From assembly GCF_028737215.1 (NCBI RefSeq), contig NZ_JAQZAM010000004.1, forward strand, positions 62,001-126,000: a stretch of 64,000 nucleotides of DNA, read 5' to 3'. A program made the position numbers and the translations under genes. This stretch comes from Actinomycetospora chibensis (GTDB lineage Bacteria > Actinomycetota > Actinomycetes > Mycobacteriales > Pseudonocardiaceae). Of the stretch, positions 17,295 through 25,835 are shown piece by piece. The notes beneath the pieces were generated by a model. That model did not search any database, was not told the origin of the DNA, and saw only the letters and a program-made list of their open reading frames with translations. Position 1 is the stretch's first letter; each line of letters opens with the position of its first letter.

Positions 17295-18572
17295 GTGTCC
17301 CTCCGGCGCCGCCTGCTCGCGACGGTGGCCGGGACCCTCGTGGCCGCGCTGCTGCTCGCCGGATGCGGTGATCCCGACGCCGGCGGCAGCGCCCCGCCGC
17401 CGGCCTTCGACCCGCCCCTCGGGTTCGCGGCCCCCACCGGGACGCTGTTCGGCGGCTCGGGCTCGCGGGTGTTCGGCCGCGACGCCGACGACCTGCCGGC
17501 GGCGCTGGTCGGCACCACGATCTGGGCGACCGACGGCGGGCGCCTCGTGCACGTCGACTCCACCGGCGCCGCGATCCCGGGGCCGGCCGCGCCGCCCGAC
17601 CGCTTCGTCGCCGGCCGTCCCGTCGCCACCGCCGACGGCGCCGTGCTCGTCGGTGGCGCGAGCGTCGTGCCCGGCTCCGGCACCACGCCGCCCGGCCTGT
17701 CGGTCGACCTCCTCGCGTTCGACGCGGGCACGGGCGCGCTCCGATGGAACGCGGCGACGGTCCTGCCGTGGACGGAGCGCCCGCCGGCGGTCGCGATGAC
17801 CGTCGCCGGGGTCGTCGCCGGCGTCGCCGTCCTGACCGCGAGCACCGACGCCCAGCGCACCGCGCTGGGGATCGACCTGACGACGCAGCGCGTGCTCTGG
17901 AGCGCCGACGGGGTCGCGGTCGACGCCGTGCTCGCCGACGGTCCCGCCGGGGGCACCGCGCTCGGGGTGGCGACCGCGCCGGGCGCGAGCCGCGCGTACG
18001 CCGAGTCGCGTGTCGTCGCCCTCGACGCCGTCACGGGCCTGCGCCGCCCCGACGTCGCCGGCGGCCTCGGGCGCCAGGTCCTGCGCGCCCCGGAGATCAC
18101 CCCCGCCGGGCCGGGGCTCGCGGTCGTCTCCGGGCGCACGGCGGCGACGACGCTCGCCGCGCCCTCGGCGTCGTTGCGCTTCGTCGACGCGCGGGGCGCG
18201 CAGGTGCGCACGGTGGACGTCGGGAGCTCCTACACGCCCCCGCGCTGCGTGTGGGACGAGGCGGCCACCACCGTCTGCGGCGGCGACACCCGCGTGTTCG
18301 CCGTCGACGCCACCACCGCCGCCCCGCTGTGGGAGCTGCCCGACGCCGGCGCCAACCGCGTCGCCCCGCGCCTGACGACGGCCTGGCACGGCGCGGTGTA
18401 CGGCACGACGGTGAACGGCCCGGTCGTGCTGGACGCGCGCACCGGCGCCGACCGCGACACCCGTCCCGGCGCCGCCCCGGTGCTGGTCAACGCCTACCTC
18501 GGCCTCGGGGCGGAGGCGTCCGGGGTGGCCGGGTTCGGCGGCGGCGCGACGATCGTGCCCGCCGTGCGCTGA
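17295..18572 (+). CDS. Beta-propeller (PQQ-like) lipoprotein
   Basis: 425 residues from a GTG. The signal peptide ends in a lipobox (LLAGCG, Cys about residue 24). The rest is a chain of PQQ-like blades: FDAGTGALRWNAAT, IDLTTQRVLWSADG, VVALDAVTGLRRP, VFAVDATTAAPLWELP and VVLDARTG. Two Cys in RCVWDEAATTVCGG could form a disulfide. Such lipoproteins act outside the membrane as scaffolds or binding proteins; no cofactor residues are evident and the partner is unknown. Confidence 0.75.
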   Translation: MSLRRRLLATVAGTLVAALLLAGCGDPDAGGSAPPPAFDPPLGFAAPTGTLFGGSGSRVFGRDADDLPAALVGTTIWATDGGRLVHVDSTGAAIPGPAAPPDRFVAGRPVATADGAVLVGGASVVPGSGTTPPGLSVDLLAFDAGTGALRWNAATVLPWTERPPAVAMTVAGVVAGVAVLTASTDAQRTALGIDLTTQRVLWSADGVAVDAVLADGPAGGTALGVATAPGASRAYAESRVVALDAVTGLRRPDVAGGLGRQVLRAPEITPAGPGLAVVSGRTAATTLAAPSASLRFVDARGAQVRTVDVGSSYTPPRCVWDEAATTVCGGDTRVFAVDATTAAPLWELPDAGANRVAPRLTTAWHGAVYGTTVNGPVVLDARTGADRDTRPGAAPVLVNAYLGLGAEASGVAGFGGGATIVPAVR

Positions 18573-18634
18573 AAGGGCCCAGGGCCGGGAGATGGCAGGG
18601 GGCTAGGAGGTCGCAGGGCGGGGTAGCCCCGCCC

Positions 18635-19042
18635 ATGGGTGACTACGAGCACAGCGCCGACGTCCGCCGTCCTCCCGAGGAGGTCTTCGACTACCTTGCC
18701 GACGTCTCGCACCTCCCCGAGTACTTCAGCGGCCTCGAGAAGGCCTCGAGCACGGGACCCGAGGAGGTCGCCGTGGTCGCGAACGTCGAGGGCGAGCGCT
18801 ACGAGGGCACGGCGTGGATGCACGCCGACGCCGACGCGCGGAGCCTGCGCTGGGGCGCCGAGCACACCAGCGGCTACCACGGCGAGCTGTTCGTGACCGG
18901 GATCGGCGACGTCGAGTCGCGGGTGACGGTCACGCTGCACACCGAGCGCGCCGACGGCCCGGGCATCCGCGCCGGCCTCGAACAGACGCTCGCCGACCTC
19001 AAGCGCATCCTCGACGGCTCGGGCACCGAGCCGACCCGTTAG
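18635..19042 (+). CDS. SRPBCC family protein
   Basis: 135 residues from the ATG at 18635, MGDYEHSADVRRPPEEVFDYLADVSHLPEY being the standard opening of a START-like lipid-binding fold. The long C-terminal helix reads GIRAGLEQTLADLKRIL. A polyketide-cyclase-like or stress role is common, but the ligand is unknown. TAGGAGG lies rather far (25 bases) upstream, so translation may be weak. Confidence 0.8.
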   Translation: MGDYEHSADVRRPPEEVFDYLADVSHLPEYFSGLEKASSTGPEEVAVVANVEGERYEGTAWMHADADARSLRWGAEHTSGYHGELFVTGIGDVESRVTVTLHTERADGPGIRAGLEQTLADLKRILDGSGTEPTR

Positions 19043-19142
19043 CCGGACCGGGTGAGGTGCACGACTGAATCGTGCGACGTGGCGACCGTCACCCTCCTCT
19101 GGCATCCTCGGAGGCTCCCGACCTCAAGGGAGCGGAACGCCC

Positions 19143-20045
19143 GTGCGCATCCCGTTCGTCCGTCGTCGAGCCACCACCACGCCCCCGATCCCTCCGCGCA
19201 GGACCACCACCTTCCCGGCCTCCACCACCACCCCCGGACTCGCGGCGGGCACCACCCGCCGGCAGGTCCCCGGGCCGGAGGTCATGGCGGGGATGGAGTA
19301 CCTGGACACCCCGAGCCGTGAGGCGGTCCGGGCGCCGGCGCCCGACGTCGCGGTCTGCGGCATCGACCCCCAGGTCCCGGGCAGCCCGGCCGTCCCGCGG
19401 CTCCACCTCGTCGTCCCCGACGAGGGGCCCGAGGGCACGCGGCCCGACTCCGTGGAGCAGCTGCTCACCCGGGACGGGGCGGTGCGGGTGCGGCGCCTGA
19501 CCGTCGACGTGCGCGGCCTGCGCGACGTCCTCGAGAGCCGCGGGGGCTGGAACCTGCTGGCCGCGCTCGTGCGCGACCCGTCGGACAGCGTCACCAACGC
19601 GGTCTTCCGGGCGGCCATGTCGGCGCCCGACAGCGCCGGGTCGGCCGGCGCCGTGCTCGAGCCGGGTGACGTCGACGTCGAGGTGTGCGTGGTCGGCGAG
19701 GGCGACACCGTCGCCGGGCGTTGCCGCCGCGAGCTCGGCCGCGGGCGCCTCTCGCTGACGGGGTTCCTGGCCGACTCCGAGCGGCTCACCCGCCGTCTCG
19801 CCGAGGCGCTGGCCCGGCCCCGTGACCGCGCCACCCGGCGCTGCTTCGAGCACGCGCTGGCCGATGTCCTCGCCGACGCTCCGCTGTCCGCGCTGCTCGG
19901 CCGCCACGGCGCCGCGCCGTACTGCACGGTGCCCGGGACGTGGGCCACCCCGCCGACGGCCGCCACCCCGGTGCCGCGGCGTGCGGCGCCGTCCGAGCAG
20001 GCACCGTCCGCCCCGGTGCTCGAGGAGGCCGCGCCGGCGCGCTAG
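19143..20045 (+). CDS. Unknown protein, about 300 residues
   Basis: 300 residues from a GTG with AAGGGAGCGG upstream. The first 45 residues are basic, Thr- and Pro-rich. The middle (90-265) mixes strands and helices, including VRVRRLTVDVRGLRDVLES and RATRRCFEHALADVLAD. The end is Pro/Ala-rich. No family recognised. Its TAG stop overlaps the stop of the convergent stress-protein gene by 4 bases. Confidence 0.65.
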   Translation: MRIPFVRRRATTTPPIPPRRTTTFPASTTTPGLAAGTTRRQVPGPEVMAGMEYLDTPSREAVRAPAPDVAVCGIDPQVPGSPAVPRLHLVVPDEGPEGTRPDSVEQLLTRDGAVRVRRLTVDVRGLRDVLESRGGWNLLAALVRDPSDSVTNAVFRAAMSAPDSAGSAGAVLEPGDVDVEVCVVGEGDTVAGRCRRELGRGRLSLTGFLADSERLTRRLAEALARPRDRATRRCFEHALADVLADAPLSALLGRHGAAPYCTVPGTWATPPTAATPVPRRAAPSEQAPSAPVLEEAAPAR

Positions 20046-20500
20046 GTCGTGTGCACGATCAGCACGTCGGTGGGGGACCGTCGGGAGACCTCGGCGGGCA
20101 CCGATCCGAGCAGGCGACCCGCGAAGCTCGCCAGGCCCTTGTTGCCCACCACGACGAGGTCGGCGTGGTGCAGGGCGACCTTGTCGCAGATGGCCTGCAC
20201 CGGCTCGCCCTCGACGGCGACGGTGTTGACCTCGTCGGCGCCGGCGCGCCGGGCCACGTCGCGGGCGTCGCGCAGCTTCTCCTCGGCGGGGTTCGCCCCG
20301 ATGATCTTGTAGGCCTCGTCCCCGAGCGCGCGCTCGGCCTCGGCCCGGTCGCGGTCGTTGCTGCGACCCGACCTCTCGTACGCGCAGACGATGAGGAGCT
20401 TGGCGCCCGCGTCCGCGGCGATCTGCGCGGCCCGCGTGACCGCCGACGTGGCCGAGGAGGAGCCGTCCGTGCCCACCGCCACCAGCTTGTAGTCACCCAC
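20042..20500 (-). CDS. Universal stress protein (UspA family)
   Basis: 152 residues from the ATG at 20500. VAVGTDGSSSATSAVTRAA is the Usp start, and the ATP-binding site reads VVVGNKGLASFAGRLLGSVPAEVSRRSPTDVLIVH (GxxG...GSV). It is the ATP-binding class of Usp. The neighbouring b-like subunit gene is divergent from it, 170 bases away. Confidence 0.92.
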   Translation of the reverse strand: MGDYKLVAVGTDGSSSATSAVTRAAQIAADAGAKLLIVCAYERSGRSNDRDRAEAERALGDEAYKIIGANPAEEKLRDARDVARRAGADEVNTVAVEGEPVQAICDKVALHHADLVVVGNKGLASFAGRLLGSVPAEVSRRSPTDVLIVHTT

Positions 20501-20670
20501 GGCGGCACCCTAGGACGCTCACGAGCGGGTGCGCCGCGCGACCCGGGGTCGCCTCCCCGGAAGAGATCGGACAGACTGTGCGCGAGCGCCCGACCGGCGG
20601 ACCCCGTCGGCGCGTGGTGCCGTGACCTCCGACGACGCCCGACGACGACCGACAGGCGGTGCAGCCGACG

Positions 20671-21174
20671 ATGACCATGGCGAGCGGCTACTTCGTGCTC
20701 ACCCCGATCTGGCACGAGGTCGTGATCGGGCTGATCGCGTTCGGTGCGCTGTTCCTCGTCATGAGCAAGGTGCTGCTGCCCCGCCTCGAGAAGGTCTACG
20801 CCGAGCGGCACGACCGCATCGAGGGCGGCTTCGAGCGCGCCGAGCAGGCCCGCGCCGAGGCCCGCCGCGTGCAGTCCGAGTACCGCACCCGCATCAGCGA
20901 GGCCCGCGAGGAGGCCGCCCGCATCCGCGACACCGCGCGCGAGGAGGGCCAGCGCCGCAACGACGAGGTCCTCGCGAACGCCCGCGACGAGGCTGCCCGC
21001 CTCGTCGAGCAGGGTCGCGAGGAGCTGGCCACCCAGCGCTCGTCGGTCAGCTCGGACCTCCAGCCCGACGTCGCGCGCCTCTCGCGTCGCCTCGCCGGCA
21101 GCCTGCTCGGCCGCGAGGTCGGCGACGACGAGTACCGCCAGACCGTCGACGACTACCTCGGCGAGCGGGTCTGA
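20671..21174 (+). CDS. Orphan ATP synthase subunit b-like protein
   Basis: 167 residues from the ATG at 20671 (AGGCGG upstream; GTG 20659 and ATG 20677 are alternatives). It has an N-terminal membrane helix (WHEVVIGLIAFGALFLVMSKVLLPRLEKVYAER) and then a long charged coiled coil rich in Ala, Glu and Arg, ending with SRRLAGSLLGREVGDDEYRQTVDDYL. This is the complete AtpF plan, including the terminal delta-binding-like segment. No other ATP synthase gene is in the window, so it is either a paralogue or a stand-alone anchor. Neighbours give no hint. Confidence 0.78.
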   Translation: MTMASGYFVLTPIWHEVVIGLIAFGALFLVMSKVLLPRLEKVYAERHDRIEGGFERAEQARAEARRVQSEYRTRISEAREEAARIRDTAREEGQRRNDEVLANARDEAARLVEQGREELATQRSSVSSDLQPDVARLSRRLAGSLLGREVGDDEYRQTVDDYLGERV

Positions 21175-21361
21175 CCGCGCGTCCGGTCCTCGCGGCTCGC
21201 TGAGCTGCGGCAACCGAACGAATCGGACGCTTCGCCCCTGCTCGGTCACGGCCAGGTCACGATTGTGGCGTGTCGCACACGAACCGGCCTCGTGCCGGTA
21301 ACGACCCGGCCGCACCGCCCCGATGTCCGCCCGAGGACACACCGGGCGGACGGGGCGGCAC

Positions 21362-21775
21362 ATGGGCGAGCGAGCGGGGCACGACGGCCGTACCGAGGGG
21401 GCGCGTCGGGGCAGGGCACTGCTCCTGACCCTGGGCGTCCTCGCTCTGCCCCTCCTCGTGGGGGCGTTCATCGCCGGTTTTCTCCTGCTGGGGGCGGCGC
21501 CTGCGTCCGCCGCGGACCCCGTCCCCGCCGTGCCGGCGCCCTACGGCGGCCAGCTCGACGCGCCGGACCCGGGCGGGACGTTCGACGACGAGCGCGTGCT
21601 CGAGGTCGCGATGCTCGGCCTCGGCTCGCTGAACGGCCTGGCCGTCGCCGGCGTGCTGTTCGTCAACCGCCGCGGGAGCGCGGGTTCCGCGCTGGCGACC
21701 CTTCGCGCGCTGATGGCTCGTACCGACCGCGGCGTCCCGTCGGGGCCGCGCAGCCCCGCGCGACAACGAGGATGA
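21362..21775 (+). CDS. Small exported membrane protein, unknown
   Basis: 137 residues from the ATG at 21362. A basic head, a hydrophobic stretch ending in APASAAD (signal peptide or anchor), a short loop with a PAPYGGQLDAPDPGGTFDDE segment, and a second membrane segment (VLEVAMLGLGSLNGLAVAGVLFV) followed by a basic tail. No family recognised. Confidence 0.55.
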   Translation: MGERAGHDGRTEGARRGRALLLTLGVLALPLLVGAFIAGFLLLGAAPASAADPVPAVPAPYGGQLDAPDPGGTFDDERVLEVAMLGLGSLNGLAVAGVLFVNRRGSAGSALATLRALMARTDRGVPSGPRSPARQRG

Positions 21776-22009
21776 TCCACTCGCGCCGAATCATCGGCGT
21801 CCGGACGGACTAGTCGATGGCCCCTATTGGCGTCCGTTCGTGCTGGTAGGACGCCTATAGGGTGAAGGAGATCCCCCGAACGGGCTGTTCCGTCACCGGT
21901 CCGCAACGAGTCACCCTGTCGGGAACGATCCACCGGGTGACCCCTGTGTCACCGCTCGACGCCCTCGGGCGCCCGACGGTGACATGTCCACGCCCCTGAA
22001 GGAGCGCAG

Positions 22010-22597
22010 TTGTCGACCGACGCCGCGACCCCCGCGTCCCCCGCCGACGACGGCCCGGCCCCCGAGGCCCGGCCCGCCGCCGGACCCGTCGCGGGACCGA
22101 CGGCCGTGCCCGTCGACTCCTCCGGGGGACGCCTGACCGCCCGCCTGCGCGAGGCCCGTGCACGCCTCGAGCCCGAGCGTCCGTCGATCCCCGCGCCCCG
22201 CAGCCCGGAGGGCGTCGTCCCGCCACCGGTGTTCGGGCGCGGCGCGGGCGCGCCCTCGGCCGACCTCGTCAAGGCCGTGGAGAAGCTGCTCACCGAGCTG
22301 GCCGCGCTCGAGGACGACACCCGGACCCCGGAACGGCGCACGCTCGTGCGCGCCGTGGAGCTCGCCGCGGCCGGGATCCCCGACGCGGGCTGGTCCGCCG
22401 AGCTGGGAGTCGACGACGAGGCGCTCACCGGGGCGTCCGCGCTCGCCGCGACGCACCTCGCGGAGGCGGAGGCGCTGCTCGAACGCCTCGACGGCGAGGA
22501 CCGCGGCGGCCCCGCGGTGGAGGTCGACGGTGTCGTCACCTCGCTGCGCGTCGCGAAGATGGTGCTGGACCTGGAGTCGTTCACCCGCCGTCGCTGA
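22010..22597 (+). CDS. Unknown protein with TTG start
   Basis: 195 residues. The TTG is chosen because GAAGGAG stands 5 bases before it. The first 85 residues are Pro/Ala-rich and disordered; residues 85-195 form a helical domain (LVKAVEKLLTELAALEDD, LVRAVELAAAGIP, HLAEAEALLERL, SLRVAKMVLDLESF). No family recognised. Confidence 0.6.
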   Translation: MSTDAATPASPADDGPAPEARPAAGPVAGPTAVPVDSSGGRLTARLREARARLEPERPSIPAPRSPEGVVPPPVFGRGAGAPSADLVKAVEKLLTELAALEDDTRTPERRTLVRAVELAAAGIPDAGWSAELGVDDEALTGASALAATHLAEAEALLERLDGEDRGGPAVEVDGVVTSLRVAKMVLDLESFTRRR

Positions 22598-22634
22598 CCG
22601 GCTCCCCCCCCCGCCTCGCCGGCATGATCGGGCC

Positions 22635-23552
22635 GTGGCGCGCGTGGCGGTGGTCGGAGCAGGGGGCATCGGCGGTGCGCTGGCGGCGCTGACCGCCGAG
22701 CGGGGTCACGACGTGACGGTCTGCGTGCGCACGCCGTTCGACGTCCTCACGGTCACCCGCGACGGCGTCGAGCGCACGGTGCCGGCGACCGTCGCCGTCG
22801 ACCCCGCGGCGGTGGGGCCCACCGACTGGGTCCTGCTCGCCACCAAGGCGCAGGACACCGCGTCCGCCGCGGGGTGGCTCGCGGCGCTCACGGGCCCCGG
22901 CACCGTCGTCGTGGTGGCGCAGAACGGCATCGACCAGGCCGACCGCGTCGACGGCCTGGTCCACCCCGGCGCCACCGTGCTGCCGGCGTCCGTCGTGCTC
23001 GGCGCCGAGGCCGTCGCTCCCGGACGGGTGGTGCACCACGGCTACGGTCGGCTGACCGTGCCCGCCGGCGAGGCGGCCGACGGTCTCGCGGCGGTCTACG
23101 AGGGCTCCGACCTCGAGATCGCGCCCACGGACGACTTCACGACCGTGGCGTGGCGCAAGCTCCTGAGCAACGCCGTCGCCAACCCGGTCACCGCGCTCAC
23201 CGGCCGGCGCAACGAGGTGCTGGCCGAGCCGGCCACCCGGGACCTCGTGGTCGGGCTCGCCGGCGAGGTGATGGCGGTCGGCCGGTCGGTCGGGGCCGCG
23301 CTCACCGACGCCGACATCGACGCGCTCGTCGCCCACTACGACGGGATGCCGCCGGGACTGGGCACCTCGATGCTCTACGACCGCCTCGCGGGACGCCCGC
23401 TGGAGCACGAGTACCTCACCGGGGCGGTGGTCGCGACCGGCCTCCGGACGGGGGTGCCCACGCCCCTGAACGACGCCGTCCTGGCTCTCCTCAGGGGTGT
23501 GCGCACCGGAAACGACACGACACACGACCCGGGCGACACGGACGTCGCGTGA
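22635..23552 (+). CDS. Ketopantoate reductase-like oxidoreductase (ApbA/PanE family)
   Basis: 305 residues from a GTG. RVAVVGAGGIGGALAALTAERGHDV is the NADPH-binding start; LLATKAQDTASA, AQNGIDQADRV and PASVVLGAEAVAPGRVVHHG are family blocks. The catalytic Lys region WRKLLSNAVANPVTALTGRRNEVL and the GLGTSMLYDRLAGRPLEHEYLTGAVV block are intact. The family reduces 2-dehydropantoate in pantothenate synthesis, but many paralogues act on other 2-keto acids. No binding site seen; it may be read as a leaderless message. Confidence 0.82.
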   Translation: MARVAVVGAGGIGGALAALTAERGHDVTVCVRTPFDVLTVTRDGVERTVPATVAVDPAAVGPTDWVLLATKAQDTASAAGWLAALTGPGTVVVVAQNGIDQADRVDGLVHPGATVLPASVVLGAEAVAPGRVVHHGYGRLTVPAGEAADGLAAVYEGSDLEIAPTDDFTTVAWRKLLSNAVANPVTALTGRRNEVLAEPATRDLVVGLAGEVMAVGRSVGAALTDADIDALVAHYDGMPPGLGTSMLYDRLAGRPLEHEYLTGAVVATGLRTGVPTPLNDAVLALLRGVRTGNDTTHDPGDTDVA

Positions 23553-23597
23553 CCTGACGGCTCGCGCGGACGGCCACGGACTGCGACGATCGGACGT

Positions 23598-24899
23598 ATG
23601 GACGGTCGGGGTGACGGGGCACCGCGGCGTTTCCGGCTCCTGTTCGTCTGTACCGGGAACATCTGCCGGTCGCCGTTCGCGCGCTTCCACACCCGCGCGC
23701 TGCTGGAGATGCGGCTCGGGCCGCGGTGGGCGTCGTGGTTCGACGTCGCCAGCGGTGGCACCGGCGCCGTCGTCGGCTCCGAGATGCACCCGCTCTCCCG
23801 CGCCCAGCTCGGGCCGTTGGCCACGCACCCCGACGTCGCGGCCTTCCGGGCCCGCCAGCTGCCGGCGCGGGACGTGGAGCTCGCGGACCTCGTCCTCACC
23901 GTCAGCCGCTCGCACCGCTCGGCCGTGCTCGAGCTGGAGCCGCGCGCGCTGCGCAGCACGTTCACCGTGCGCGAGTTCGCCCGCCTGCTCGGCAGCATCG
24001 ACCCCGCCGACCACGCCGCCCTGCCCGCCGACCCCCGCGAGCGCGCCCACGCCCTCGTCGCCGCGGCGCTCGCGGAGCGTGGCCAGGGCGCGCCGGTCGA
24101 CTCCGAGGACGACGCGATCCCGGACCCCATCCAGGGCGGGGCGGCCGAGCACGCGGAATCCGCGCGCCTCCTGCACGAGGCGGTGCGGCCGCTGGTCGAC
24201 GCCATCGGCGCCGGCGTCCCGTGGCCGGTCCGCCGCCGTCCCGGGCCGCCTCCCGGTCAGCACGCCGGTCCGCAACATCCCGGCATGGCACCCCGTCGGC
24301 CCGGTCCGCCCCCGCCGATGCCCGGGGGCCCGTTCGGTCCTCCGCCCGGGGTCCCGGCCGGTCCCGTCCCGGCCGGTCAGGGGCCCGGTGGCGCGCCGCC
24401 CGGGGGACCGCCGCCGCACGGTGCTCCCGTGGCCCGGCCTCCCGGCGTGCCTCAGGGTCAGCCCTCCGGCGTGTCCTCGGTGCTGCCGCCGGGCGCGCGA
24501 GTTCCGCGTCCGCCCGGGCCGGTGGACCCCCTCCCGCCCGATCCCGCCTCGGCCGGGCCGCCCGGGAACGGCACCGCGGACGGCGGGCACCATCGGGACG
24601 GCCGGTCGTCCCAGGGCCCGTCGTCACAGGGCCCGTCGTCCCAGGGCCCGTCGTCCCAGGGCCCGTCGTCCCAGGGCCCGTCGTCCCCGGTCCCGGCGAC
24701 GCCGGAGCGGTCACCCCGGGACGGCGACGCCGCACCGGCACCGGCGGGTCGACGCCGCCGGCACGGCTGGGCCGACGACGACGAGGACCTCGAGAAGGCC
24801 GGCGGTCAGGTCATCGAGGGCCACGGGAGCGCCGACGGCACCGAGGGTGCGGACGACGCCCCGGCGCCGGCGCACTCGAGCACCCGCGCCGGACGGTAG
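23598..24899 (+). CDS. Low-molecular-weight phosphotyrosine phosphatase with Pro-rich tail
   Basis: 433 residues. The phosphatase domain covers about residues 10-205: the P-loop is VCTGNICRSPFAR (Cx5R with Cys about 18), and the general-acid Asp is probably in DAIPDPIQGG. A typical LMW-PTP is 150-200 residues; here 230 more follow, first Pro/Gly-rich, then five SSQGP units from a 15-base tandem repeat, then a charged end with RRRRHGWADDDEDLEKA. The tail is probably disordered. It may act on wall-polymer kinases or sugar phosphates, but that is inference. Confidence 0.85.
   Translation: MDGRGDGAPRRFRLLFVCTGNICRSPFARFHTRALLEMRLGPRWASWFDVASGGTGAVVGSEMHPLSRAQLGPLATHPDVAAFRARQLPARDVELADLVLTVSRSHRSAVLELEPRALRSTFTVREFARLLGSIDPADHAALPADPRERAHALVAAALAERGQGAPVDSEDDAIPDPIQGGAAEHAESARLLHEAVRPLVDAIGAGVPWPVRRRPGPPPGQHAGPQHPGMAPRRPGPPPPMPGGPFGPPPGVPAGPVPAGQGPGGAPPGGPPPHGAPVARPPGVPQGQPSGVSSVLPPGARVPRPPGPVDPLPPDPASAGPPGNGTADGGHHRDGRSSQGPSSQGPSSQGPSSQGPSSQGPSSPVPATPERSPRDGDAAPAPAGRRRRHGWADDDEDLEKAGGQVIEGHGSADGTEGADDAPAPAHSSTRAGR
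24606..24680. repeat. 15-base tandem repeat, 5 copies
   Basis: Five units of TCGTCCCAGGGCCCG, one with a single change (C to A) in the second unit, plus a decayed sixth. In frame it encodes SSQGP. Copy changes would keep the frame of the phosphatase. Confidence 0.9.
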
Positions 24900-24948
24900 G
24901 GCCAACGGCTCCTGTCCGCCGGTGCTCCGTTGTCAGGACGGGGCGCGC

Positions 24949-25467
24949 TCAGGACGGGGCGAAGGTGAACGCGCGGCGCACCCGGGCGCGCGGCCGCGTC
25001 ACGGCCGGCGGCGGGGCGAGCAGGGGGCGCCAGGAGGTCCAGGCGTCGTGACCACCGGCGGTCACCGGTGGGTCGTCGTCGTGCCGGTCGACGGCACGCT
25101 CGACGAGGTCGTGGCACGGGTCGACACAGCCCGGGGGCCGCACGACGCAGACGCGGAGGCGTTCGGACCCGACCGTGACGTGCATGCCGGCGCGGGGCGA
25201 CCGGCCGAGCTCGAGACCCAGGTCGGAGGCCGTGGCGTCGAAGAGCACGCCGCGCGTCGACTCGAAGCTCAGGCGACCGTGGCGCAGCCGCAGGACGCCG
25301 GGAACGTGGGTGACCTCGCGGACGATCCACGCGAAGCCCGCGAGCACGGTGCCCCCGACGGGTCCGCGCGCGTCCGCGGCGTGCCCCACGGGCGCCTGCC
25401 GCGGGGCGGGCACGTCGGCGAGCGCGCTCGACCGGGCCGGTGCGGTCGGTCGGGGTGGGATGGTCAT
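24949..25467 (-). CDS. Unknown protein with beta-rich domain
   Basis: 172 residues from the ATG at 25467, with a strong GGGAGGAGG site. After a 35-residue Pro/Ala leader, residues 40-115 look like a beta-sandwich or PH-like fold (VLRLRHGRLSFES, VLFDATASDLGLELG, MHVTVGSERLRVCVV). The C-terminal part is basic. No family recognised. Convergent with the phosphatase gene. Confidence 0.6.
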   Translation of the reverse strand: MTIPPRPTAPARSSALADVPAPRQAPVGHAADARGPVGGTVLAGFAWIVREVTHVPGVLRLRHGRLSFESTRGVLFDATASDLGLELGRSPRAGMHVTVGSERLRVCVVRPPGCVDPCHDLVERAVDRHDDDPPVTAGGHDAWTSWRPLLAPPPAVTRPRARVRRAFTFAPS

Positions 25468-25835
25468 CGTGACCTCCTCCCGGGATGTTGCGGTGTCGTG
25501 ACCTGACCTACACCCAACGCGCGAGCCCCCTCGGGTGTCATGCTCCGGCCGGGCGAGGCGCAGCGGGCAATGGGGTGATCCGAGCCCGGGCGCGTACCGT
25601 GAGCGCACCCTTCGGCCCGTGCGGGTGACACACCACCCCTGACGGCCTCATCAGCACTGCCCAGGGTGACCACTCGCTGGCATGCTGCGGCCCCCGGGGT
25701 GCAGTGGCCCGGTCCGCGAGCGGACAGCGGGACCCGGGAGACCGTCCGAACACGGAATGAAGGTCGGCCGGACATCACGGTCAGCAGCCATCGGGGTACG
25801 GAACGCCCTCGACGACGACTTCGGGAGAACAGAGC
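25468..25835. other. Divergent intergenic region, 368 bases
   Basis: The gap separates two divergent genes. Apart from a possible -10 (TACCGT at 25598) and the leader GGGAGAA of the RDD gene, I see no repeat, hairpin with tail or small gene. Confidence 0.4.
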
